Position numbers and translations under genes: made by a program. From Deltaproteobacteria bacterium (GTDB lineage Bacteria; Campylobacterota_A; Desulfurellia; JAGGSF01), in the NCBI GenBank assembly GCA_021159235.1, contig JAGGSF010000062.1, positions 1-15,526 of the forward strand: a stretch of 15,526 nucleotides of DNA, given 5' to 3'. The first letter of the stretch is position 1, and every line of letters begins with the position of its first letter. Shown here piece by piece: positions 1 to 6,241 of this stretch. The notes below the pieces were generated by a model. The model was not told the DNA's origin, did no database searches, and worked only from the letters and a program-made list of their open reading frames with translations.

Positions 1-1
1 T

Positions 2-148
2 ATATATATGATAAAGAATGAGTTCCGATATCATATTCTGATAAAGACAAGAGATATTAAAAATACACTGAAAAAGATCAATGAAATAAAAAAAGAGGTA
101 GAAAACATAAAAACAATATGTGATGTTGACCCCATGAATTTCCTTTAG
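2..148 (+). CDS. priA: Primosomal protein N' (PriA), C-terminal end only
   Basis: This is the last 48 codons of a gene entering from the left edge, read in frame 2 and ending at TAG 146-148. The tail holds an FRYHILIK stretch, a lysine-rich helix and a final ICDVDPMNFL. PriA proteins end with a (F/Y)R(Y/W)x(I/L)L(I/L)K strand and a closing DVDP motif, so both landmarks match in order and spacing. PriA is the 3'-to-5' helicase that reloads the replisome at stalled forks. The helicase motifs and zinc-binding cysteines lie outside the window, so the call rests on this short tail. No convincing terminator follows; an A-rich/T-rich 6-bp inverted repeat at 153-170 is weak and overlaps the next promoter. 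Confidence 0.75.
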   Translation: MYMIKNEFRYHILIKTRDIKNTLKKINEIKKEVENIKTICDVDPMNFL

Positions 149-149
149 C

Positions 150-177
150 TTTACAAAACGGGTTTTTTGTTTATAAT
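150..177 (+). promoter_or_regulatory. Sigma-70-type promoter for the rpsU operon
   Basis: A TTTACA -35 box (150-155, one mismatch to TTGACA) and a perfect TATAAT -10 box (172-177) are separated by 16 bases. Transcription would start near 184 and give a leader of about 30 nt before the rpsU start. It begins two bases after the priA stop codon and is the only good promoter match I found in the window, consistent with driving the long plus-strand gene run. Confidence 0.6.
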
Positions 178-200
178 ACATAATACTTCAGCTTTAATAA

Positions 201-206
201 AGGAGG
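201..206 (+). promoter_or_regulatory. Strong Shine-Dalgarno site of rpsU
   Basis: A perfect AGGAGG lies 7 nt upstream of the GTG at 214, which selects that GTG over the overlapping out-of-frame GTG at 212. It is one of the few consensus ribosome sites in the window; most downstream genes rely on weak sites or coupling. The strength fits a highly expressed ribosomal protein gene. Confidence 0.75.
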
Positions 207-213
207 ATGGAGT

Positions 214-429
214 GTGCCAGGTGTTGTAGTATATGAGAATGAATCATTTGAAGAGGCCTTGAAGAGATTTAAAAGGCAGTGTGAGCGAGCGGGTATTCTA
301 TCCGAGATTAAAAAACATGAATATTATGAAAAGCCCAGTGAAAAGAGAAAGAAGAAGCTGCTCGCGGCCCGGAAAAAGGCCATGAAGAAAAAAAGAATGA
401 TGGAAAAATCAAGAAGATACCTGGAATAA
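214..429 (+). CDS. rpsU: 30S ribosomal protein bS21
   Basis: This 71-residue, very basic protein opens with [20 protein letters not shown], the classic bS21 signature, followed by a lysine/arginine-rich helical tail ending in a RRYLE-type terminus. bS21 sits on the 30S platform near the 3' end of 16S rRNA and promotes mRNA engagement and initiation; it is a bacterial protein, which helps place the window. Length is normal for the family. The start is GTG, backed by the AGGAGG at 201-206. It is the first gene after the promoter at 150-177 and is followed after 7 bases by rqcH, so a ribosome-quality-control factor is likely co-transcribed with a ribosomal protein. Confidence 0.95.
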   Translation: MPGVVVYENESFEEALKRFKRQCERAGILSEIKKHEYYEKPSEKRKKKLLAARKKAMKKKRMMEKSRRYLE

Positions 430-454
430 AGCTACAATGAACTCCCTTAGCTTT
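428..454 (+). repeat. 7-bp inverted repeat bracketing the rqcH start codon
   Basis: AAAGCTA (428-434) and its complement TAGCTTT (448-454) flank a 13-nt loop that contains the rqcH ATG at 437. A second, overlapping 10-bp palindrome, GCTTTAAAGC, occupies 450-459. If formed in RNA the hairpin would present or mask a start codon that has no clear Shine-Dalgarno site. In AT-rich DNA this could be chance. Confidence 0.35.
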
Positions 455-2017
455 AAAGCCTCAGCAAGGGAGATAAAATGTCTTATTGGATTCAGTATTA
501 CAAGCATTATTCAGCTGAGTTCAAGGTCCTGGATATTTTGCTTGAGAAAAGAGAAGGAGTTGAAGAATCTTTTCATAAGTATAGATCCTGTTTATGCATC
601 TATATTCATTACCTCCAAAACCCCTCGCAGTTTTCTGTCTGCTAATTTTGTTGAATTTCTAAGAAAGCATCTGTTGAACTTTGAAATAAGCGATGTAATA
701 CAGAAAGGCGCAGAAAGAATAGTTACATTAATTCTTAAACAGCAAAGGGGCAAGATGGAAGAGGTATGCCGGTTAATTGTAGAGATAATGGAAAAGAGGA
801 GCAACATCATTGTTACCGATAAGAATGGTAAAATATTAGAATCGGCTAAACACATAGCAAAAAATATAAGAAAAATTGCCCCTAATATAATGTATACACC
901 GCCTCCCTCAAAAGAATTAGACCTGTTTACATCTCCTCTCAGTAAACTGGAAAAAGCTTATGAGGAAAAAAGGGTGAAACAAATCTTAGGGTGGGATGCA
1001 TTCTTAAATGACTGTGTGACAAGCAACAAGGAATTTATAGAACTGGTAAGGAATATAAGATGTGCGTTTGATAATCAAAATCTACAGTTCAGACTCTACA
1101 CAAATGGCAAAAAATACTTTATTTATCCCGTTGAACTCCCATACCTGTGTTTAAAAGCTTCGCCCGATATTCTGTGGGAATATTATGTAGAAAAACCATC
1201 GCAGGAAGTTTTAAGGCAAGAAAAAGAAAGAATAAACAAACTGATAGATAGAAGAGTAGAAAAGATATGTAAGATAAGAGAAGATGTTGGAAAGGGCATT
1301 AGAGAATGTGAACAGAAGGAAATATATAAAAAATGGGGGGAGAATCTTCTTTCTGTTCCTGAATCTTCTAACAGGGGATTGAGAAATATACAGGTTATAG
1401 ATATATACACTCAAAAACCCATCAACATTCCGCTCAAAGAAAACAAAACACTGGTAGAAAACGCTCAATATTATTTTAAAAAGTATAAAAAACTCAGCAT
1501 AACAAAGGGTAACTTAGAAAAAAAGGGTAAGGAAATAGAAAAAGAGTTGGAATTTTTTAAACAGATTAAATTTGATATAGAAAATGTGCATTCTGTAGAA
1601 GAGTTGAACTCTTTGAAAGGTTTGCTCAGGCAGGATAAAAGGCAAAAAGAGGTTCATCCCAGAGAGGTTGTTGAACAGTTGAAGATAGATGGATTTACTA
1701 TTTTCATAGGTAAAAATGCTATTGGCAACGATATTGTAACAATGGATATGGCCAATCCCGCCGATTTCTGGTTTCATGTCAGAAATTATCCTGGTGCTCA
1801 CATAATAATAAGGAATGAAAAGAAGTTGAAAGAACTACCTGAAAGCATTATAATGAAAGCAGCAAAACTGGCAGCAACACACAGTGCAAACAAAAATGCT
1901 TATGTGGATGTGGATTATACGCAGAAAAAGTATGTGAGAAAACCAAAAGGGGCAAAGAAGGGAATGGTTACATACACACATTTTCATACCATAAGGGTTG
2001 AGAATGTTGCCCCTTGA
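437..2017 (+). CDS. rqcH: NFACT-family ribosome quality control factor RqcH (FbpA/Rqc2 homologue)
   Basis: This 526-residue protein has the NFACT layout: an NFACT-N domain (about 1-190, with LFISIDPVYA at 45-54 and the VEIMEKRSNIIV segment at 115-126), a charged helical and coiled-coil middle (about 255-400, including NAQYYFKKYKK) and a C-terminal NFACT-R domain (about 418-526, with FWFHVRNYPGAH and the VDYTQKKYVRKPKGAKKG segment). RqcH binds obstructed 50S subunits and recruits tRNA-Ala to add C-terminal alanine tails that mark stalled chains for degradation. ATG 437 is chosen although it lacks a good ribosome site, because homology runs to the first residues. The DR motif needed for tailing in Bacillus/Staphylococcus RqcH appears here as E93-R94. 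It is slightly shorter than the usual 550-590 residues. Confidence 0.88.
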   Translation: MNSLSFKASAREIKCLIGFSITSIIQLSSRSWIFCLRKEKELKNLFISIDPVYASIFITSKTPRSFLSANFVEFLRKHLLNFEISDVIQKGAERIVTLILKQQRGKMEEVCRLIVEIMEKRSNIIVTDKNGKILESAKHIAKNIRKIAPNIMYTPPPSKELDLFTSPLSKLEKAYEEKRVKQILGWDAFLNDCVTSNKEFIELVRNIRCAFDNQNLQFRLYTNGKKYFIYPVELPYLCLKASPDILWEYYVEKPSQEVLRQEKERINKLIDRRVEKICKIREDVGKGIRECEQKEIYKKWGENLLSVPESSNRGLRNIQVIDIYTQKPINIPLKENKTLVENAQYYFKKYKKLSITKGNLEKKGKEIEKELEFFKQIKFDIENVHSVEELNSLKGLLRQDKRQKEVHPREVVEQLKIDGFTIFIGKNAIGNDIVTMDMANPADFWFHVRNYPGAHIIIRNEKKLKELPESIIMKAAKLAATHSANKNAYVDVDYTQKKYVRKPKGAKKGMVTYTHFHTIRVENVAP

Positions 2018-2513
2018 TGTAGTAATTATCCTTATTTTTCTTATATTTGCCATAAGAGGACTTATGAGAGGATTGGTAAGAGAGTTGTGTGGTTTGTTTT
2101 CTCTCTTATTCTCTCTGTTTCTGGCACACACATTTTATATTAAGCTGGCAAAAAAAGTAGCAGAAGTATTTCAAATATCTCCTTCTATGAGTATTTTTGT
2201 TGCATTTGTTTTAATATTTATTGGAGTTTATATCTTATTTTTCATTGCTTCTTATTTTATTCAGCTGCTTGTGAAAGCCGTCCATCTGGGATTTATGGAT
2301 AAAATATCGGGCGCCGTTCTTGGATCCACAAAAGTGCTTGTCCTCCTGGTTATCTTTTCTCTGCTTATCTCTCAATTTCCTTTGACCAGTTCTCTCTCCT
2401 GTTCATTGAGTAAAAAGTCTCATATCTATGCTTGGATAGATACCCATGTTGCCAAAAAACGGATATTAGGCTTTATAAGTCAGCACAAGGTACATTTAAG
2501 GGGAAAGTTGTAG
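2004..2513 (+). CDS. CvpA-family inner-membrane protein
   Basis: This is a small, strongly hydrophobic protein of 169 residues with about four predicted membrane segments. It opens with a short LDVV start, an RG(L/F)xRG-type loop (IRGLMRGLVRELCG, about 18-31) and later a DKISGAVLGSTKVLVLL segment. Both landmarks are hallmarks of the CvpA (colicin V production) family, whose members sit in the inner membrane and are linked to envelope homeostasis; the biochemical role is not settled. I chose ATG 2004, with AAGGG at 1993-1997 six bases upstream, over the in-frame TTG at 1998. It overlaps the end of rqcH by 14 bases and its TAG stop directly abuts the ATG of the next gene, so translation is probably coupled. 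The C-terminus is basic and presumably cytoplasmic. Confidence 0.75.
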   Translation: MLPLDVVIILIFLIFAIRGLMRGLVRELCGLFSLLFSLFLAHTFYIKLAKKVAEVFQISPSMSIFVAFVLIFIGVYILFFIASYFIQLLVKAVHLGFMDKISGAVLGSTKVLVLLVIFSLLISQFPLTSSLSCSLSKKSHIYAWIDTHVAKKRILGFISQHKVHLRGKL

Positions 2514-3866
2514 ATGAAAAAGGGGTTAATTTTCGTTTTTATTGTCATACTAATTGGCATCCTGATTTATCTATTTGTACCCATAGGAAAAAATCCCATA
2601 TCCATAAACATTGAGTACCCAGTGGAATATTTTACAAACAAAAAACCCATTGTTTTAAGTATAAGGGATAAACAAACTGGAATAAAGGACATTGAAATAA
2701 AGCTTATAGCATTGGATACACCGATAGAACTTTATAAAAGGCACTTTGAGGATAAAGATATGAAAACTGTAAACCTGAGATTGCAAGTAAAGAAGCAGTT
2801 ACCACAGGGGGAAGCACATCTGCTTATTCAGGTAAGAGACCACAGCACAAAGAATTTATTTAAAGGAAATGTGCTGAGTGTAGAAAAGAAAATAATTATA
2901 GACACCATTTCTCCTCGTATAGTTATTTTGAGCGGAGCAAACAGGGTTAAAGTTGGTGGAGCAGGTGTAGCTATATTTCAGGCAAAAGACAAAAATTTAA
3001 AATCTGTTTATCTTACGGTAAATGAGAGGAAGTTTAATGCCTATCCTGCGAAATCCCTATTTGGTGAAGATGATGTTTATCTTAGCTTTTTTGGATATGA
3101 TATTAAAAACAAATTGAAGAACTGGAGAACAACGGTAGTAGCAACAGATAAGGCAGGAAACATATCTCTTGCCCATGTGCCTGTCTTCTGGGAGAGTTTT
3201 AAACTCAGAAGACGCACTGTCAAAGTAACAAAATCACTTATAGAGGAAAAGATCAAAGAAATTTTGGGGGATAATTTCAATCCTCAAAATCCTTTACAAT
3301 CCTTTATTTCTGTAAACAGGAACATGCGGGAAGAAGATGAAAAACAGATTGAGAAGATATGTCAGGATTCTGTAACAAAGATGTTGTGGCACGGTAGATT
3401 TATTCATTCCGGTGGTTGTAAAGTGACATCTACTTTTGAGATAAGAGATTATATTTATAACGGCAGAAAAATAGATAGAGAATATCACTTAGGGTATGAT
3501 CTGGCATCTGTAAGAAATGCGCCCGTCGTTGCTGCAAACGATGGTATTGTGAAGTGGGCAGGTTTTCTGGGTATTTATGGAAATACAGTAATCATCGATC
3601 ATGGTCTCGGTTTATTCAGTCTATATGCACATCTGGGAAACATATATGTAAGAGCGGGACAAAATGTGAAGAAAGGACAACGCATAGCTTGCACGGATAC
3701 CACAGGATTGGCATGCGGAGACCACCTGCATTTTTCCATTCTGGCAAATGGTTTGTTCGTTAATCCCTTGGAGTGGTGGGATGGAAGATGGATAGACAGT
3801 CATATTATGAACAAGATTGAAGAGGCAAAGGAAAATTTGGCAATTGGTAAATTGAGTAAATATTAA
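2514..3866 (+). CDS. Membrane-anchored M23 (LytM-type) metallopeptidase with Ig-like N-terminal region
   Basis: This 450-residue protein has an N-terminal signal anchor (about 4-23), a beta-rich region (about 30-225) resembling bacterial Ig-like repeats (TGIKDIEIKL and a later ATDKAGN), and a C-terminal LytM domain (about 320-425). The zinc and catalytic motifs are intact: HxxxD at H325/D329, H373 in YAHLG, and HxH at H404/H406. It should cut peptidoglycan peptide cross-links outside the membrane or regulate enzymes that do. The same architecture, ending in an EWWDxxWI stretch, occurs in a recognisable M23 subfamily of Gram-negative-type bacteria. Its start codon directly follows the stop of the cvpA-like gene, suggesting a shared envelope role. 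No gene-specific regulatory site is visible. Confidence 0.88.
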   Translation: MKKGLIFVFIVILIGILIYLFVPIGKNPISINIEYPVEYFTNKKPIVLSIRDKQTGIKDIEIKLIALDTPIELYKRHFEDKDMKTVNLRLQVKKQLPQGEAHLLIQVRDHSTKNLFKGNVLSVEKKIIIDTISPRIVILSGANRVKVGGAGVAIFQAKDKNLKSVYLTVNERKFNAYPAKSLFGEDDVYLSFFGYDIKNKLKNWRTTVVATDKAGNISLAHVPVFWESFKLRRRTVKVTKSLIEEKIKEILGDNFNPQNPLQSFISVNRNMREEDEKQIEKICQDSVTKMLWHGRFIHSGGCKVTSTFEIRDYIYNGRKIDREYHLGYDLASVRNAPVVAANDGIVKWAGFLGIYGNTVIIDHGLGLFSLYAHLGNIYVRAGQNVKKGQRIACTDTTGLACGDHLHFSILANGLFVNPLEWWDGRWIDSHIMNKIEEAKENLAIGKLSKY

Positions 3867-3867
3867 C

Positions 3868-3873
3868 AGGAGG
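3868..3873 (+). promoter_or_regulatory. Consensus ribosome binding site that decides the next start
   Basis: AGGAGG lies 3 nt before the ATG at 3877 and 6 nt before the ATG at 3880. The second spacing is the normal one, so 3880 is the better start of the following gene. Confidence 0.65.
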
Positions 3874-3879
3874 TATATG

Positions 3880-4377
3880 ATGGGTTTCAAGGAAAGTATA
3901 GAGGAAAGAGCCCTTAATGCGAATAATGTTTTCATAGCCTCTTTCCTGGCAGGTCTTAATGAGTTTGGCATATTAAACCAGGCGGTGATGAACATCGCCT
4001 CACGCCGGGCAGGAAAGTATCTGGCAATGTTTATTGAGGCAAAAAACCCTATAAAAGTTGATGAAAGCAAGGATATCAAAGAGCAGTGCGAACAGGTGTT
4101 GGCATTTCTTAACTCTATACTCTCTATTTCCGATGTAAATGTAGAGAAAGAGTATGACAGCATCGTTGTAAAGATAAGAAACAGTAAATGTAGATTCTGT
4201 CCCAAGGGTGTGGGAGAAGCAGAATTAGAAGGCACAATCTGTCCCTTCCCCGGACTCGTAGAAGAATTTATAAATCATCTCTGCAGTAAAAAAGTAAAGA
4301 TAATGAGGGTAGACAATAAAATACTGAAAAAAGAAGATGATTGGTGTGTTATGAAATATGAGGTAGAAACAGATTGA
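3880..4377 (+). CDS. Conserved-looking small cysteine protein, possibly V4R/hydrocarbon-binding-like
   Basis: I do not recognise this 165-residue protein with certainty. The N-terminal half is helical and contains an NEFGILNQAVMNIASRRAGKYL stretch (about 27-49). The C-terminal half carries a compact cysteine motif, CRFCPKGVGE followed about 12 residues later by ICPFPG (C104, C107 and C121 from this start), plus isolated cysteines at 135 and 156. A C-x2-C-P...C arrangement near the C-terminus recalls V4R-like (4-vinyl reductase/hydrocarbon-binding) ligand domains in archaea and anaerobic bacteria, which could bind zinc or a small molecule; that link is inference. No signal peptide or membrane segment is visible, so it should be cytoplasmic. 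It has its own strong ribosome site and sits between two envelope genes. Alternative: a zinc-stabilised protein of unknown family. Confidence 0.6.
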   Translation: MGFKESIEERALNANNVFIASFLAGLNEFGILNQAVMNIASRRAGKYLAMFIEAKNPIKVDESKDIKEQCEQVLAFLNSILSISDVNVEKEYDSIVVKIRNSKCRFCPKGVGEAELEGTICPFPGLVEEFINHLCSKKVKIMRVDNKILKKEDDWCVMKYEVETD

Positions 4378-4399
4378 AAATGCGGGTAAAAAATTAGGT

Positions 4400-5179
4400 T
4401 TGCCAGGCTTTATCAACAGGATTTTCACATTATTTAAAGAAAAGAACATAATCCTGTGGTCAGCGTTTTTGACATATTTAACAGCACTGGTTGTTGTGCC
4501 TATTGGTTATATTCTCGTTTTTGTCTCTTCCAGAATACCTGTTGTTTGCAATTATTTTTCACAGGCAAAGGATTTTGTTGTAAATATAATACCTACCTAC
4601 TCTGATCAAATTTTCCATTATGTGGATATGTTTATCAAGAATGTATCTAAAATAGGCATAGGTAGCACTGTTTTCTTTGTTTTTGTGTGTTTTGCATTTT
4701 TTAACACCTTTGAGAAGTGTGTGAATTCTATCTGGAGTGTTGAAGAAAAAAGAAATTTACTGAAAAAGTTTGCCATCTTTCTGTTTATAATAGTAAGTCT
4801 TATTATTTTGCCCTCTATATTTATTGCCTTAAATGTACTGTTGCCCATCACTTTGCCCGAGTATCCCATTAAAATTCATATTAAATTGTTGCCGTTTTTT
4901 ATCTGGTGGGGAACTCTATTTATAGGTTACCAAATAGTGCCGAATGTAAAGATGCATGTATTTACAAGCCTTATATCCTCCTTACTTACAACTGTTTTCT
5001 TGCATATGCTTAAATCAGGTTTCCATATCTATTTAAAATTCGCTTTTTACAATGTAGTTTATGGAAGTTTAAGTATATTACCTGTTGTTCTCATCTGGCT
5101 TTTCCTATTCTGGAACATCATCCTATTTGGTGTTGTAATGACAAGGGTTATTGAAGAGTGCATCTTCAAGCGAGCTTGA
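4400..5179 (+). CDS. YihY/UPF0761 (BrkB-like) integral membrane protein
   Basis: This roughly 260-residue polytopic membrane protein has about six hydrophobic segments. Two family landmarks are clear: FFNTFEKCVNSIWSVEEKR (100-118), matching the E-x3-N-x-IW-x3-x2-R signature between early helices, and YNVVYGSLSILPVVLIWLFL (217-236), matching the YKxxYGSLAxLPxFLLWLYL signature. The YihY/BrkB family was once annotated as ribonuclease BN, a label since withdrawn; its true role, perhaps transport or envelope-related, is unknown. The start is uncertain: no ATG precedes the first helix in frame. TTG 4400 is used here, but ATT 4373, which overlaps the previous stop as ATTGA with GAGGT upstream, is also possible. 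The protein follows the cysteine protein gene closely and precedes dprA by 33 bases. Confidence 0.8.
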   Translation: MPGFINRIFTLFKEKNIILWSAFLTYLTALVVVPIGYILVFVSSRIPVVCNYFSQAKDFVVNIIPTYSDQIFHYVDMFIKNVSKIGIGSTVFFVFVCFAFFNTFEKCVNSIWSVEEKRNLLKKFAIFLFIIVSLIILPSIFIALNVLLPITLPEYPIKIHIKLLPFFIWWGTLFIGYQIVPNVKMHVFTSLISSLLTTVFLHMLKSGFHIYLKFAFYNVVYGSLSILPVVLIWLFLFWNIILFGVVMTRVIEECIFKRA

Positions 5180-5212
5180 ATTTTAAGCCGGTAAAAGTTA
5201 TTTTGACTGTTT

Positions 5213-6241
5213 ATGGAAGAGGAGATTAAAGCTATAGCCATAGGAAGAGCATGGGGCAAGGGGAAAAAGGACGTCACATTTTTAAATAAATTCAAAACTC
5301 TGGATGAAGCATTCTCAACTCTTAACGAATCCGAAAAGATAGATACTTCTCAATGTGAAAAGACCCTTGATGAGGCAAAGAAAAAAGGTATAAGGGTTTT
5401 AGATTTCTGGAGTAAGTGTTATCCTTCGCTCCTTAAAGAGATCATCAACCCTCCAGTGATCTTGTTTGTCAAGGGAAAATGGAAAAATTATAAACTTCCT
5501 ATAGCCATTGTGGGAACAAGACATCCATCTGGATACGGAGAGCAGGTAACAAAACTGCTTGCTACGGAATTGGGAAGACTGGGATTTACAATTGTAAGTG
5601 GTATGGCAAGAGGAATAGATAGCATCGCTCATAAATATGCCCTTTTGTCTAAAGCATATACTGTAGCCGTTTTGGGAAGTGGCGTAGATGTAGTGTATCC
5701 ACCAGAGAATCGCAAGCTCTACGAACTGATCTGTGAAAATGGTGCAGTAGTTAGTGAATATGAACCTCAAACTCCACCCTATGCATTCAATTTTCCCTTG
5801 AGAAATCGTATCATCAGTGGACTTTCCCTGGCTACTGTAGTAACAGAAGCCGGAATAAGGTCCGGTTCCCTCATTACTGCTCGTTGTGCCATGGAACAGA
5901 ACAGAATGTTGTTTTCCGTGCCAGGGGAGATATTTTCCAAACGCAGTCAGGGCACCAATAAGATAATTTCAGAAGGAGCCTGCATTCTGACAGGGTTAGA
6001 GGATATACTGCTAAGATTTTATCCCGACCTGAAAAAGGCAAAGGAGGTGACAGAAGAAGAGAAAAAACCGTCGAGCGATAAACAAGATCTGATATTGAGA
6101 AGTATGGAAGGTGAGACCTATTTTGATGAATTGGTAGAAAAAACAGGAATGGAGGCAAAGGAACTATCAGAAATCTTGACCGACTTAGAACTGGCAGGAG
6201 CTGTAAAAAGAAAAGGGGGAAACATATTTGTAAAGACATGA
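5213..6241 (+). CDS. dprA: DNA processing protein DprA (Smf)
   Basis: This 342-residue protein has the full DprA plan: a short helical N-terminal region (1-60), the Rossmann-like DNA-binding core (about 65-275) and a winged-helix C-terminal domain (about 280-342). Core motifs are intact: IAIVGTRHPSGYG (97-109), IVSGMARGIDSIAH (127-140), LGSGVDVVYPPENRKLY (154-170), FPLRNRIISGLS (194-205) and the TEAGIRSGSLITA segment. DprA binds single-stranded DNA and loads RecA during natural transformation, but it is widespread in bacteria without known competence. ATG 5213 is the only ATG near the domain start and lacks a visible ribosome site. Its TGA overlaps the topA ATG as ATGA, the conserved dprA-topA pairing seen in many bacteria. 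No late competence pseudopilus genes are present in the window. Confidence 0.95.
   Translation: MEEEIKAIAIGRAWGKGKKDVTFLNKFKTLDEAFSTLNESEKIDTSQCEKTLDEAKKKGIRVLDFWSKCYPSLLKEIINPPVILFVKGKWKNYKLPIAIVGTRHPSGYGEQVTKLLATELGRLGFTIVSGMARGIDSIAHKYALLSKAYTVAVLGSGVDVVYPPENRKLYELICENGAVVSEYEPQTPPYAFNFPLRNRIISGLSLATVVTEAGIRSGSLITARCAMEQNRMLFSVPGEIFSKRSQGTNKIISEGACILTGLEDILLRFYPDLKKAKEVTEEEKKPSSDKQDLILRSMEGETYFDELVEKTGMEAKELSEILTDLELAGAVKRKGGNIFVKT

Noticed and set aside
153-170. Possible intrinsic terminator after priA
   Set aside because: The ACAAAA/TTTTGT stem is only six A-T-rich pairs and overlaps the promoter spacer, so it would be too weak to terminate.
437-645. Frameshift in the rqcH N-terminus, suggested by the better start signal at 478 in another frame
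   Set aside because: The frame from 437 aligns by eye with the NFACT-N domain from its first residues onward, so no frameshift is needed.
3621-4235. 204-codon open frame on the minus strand
   Set aside because: It lies antisense to the M23 and cysteine-protein genes, spans their boundary, and its translation shows no domain; both plus-strand genes have clear coding signatures.
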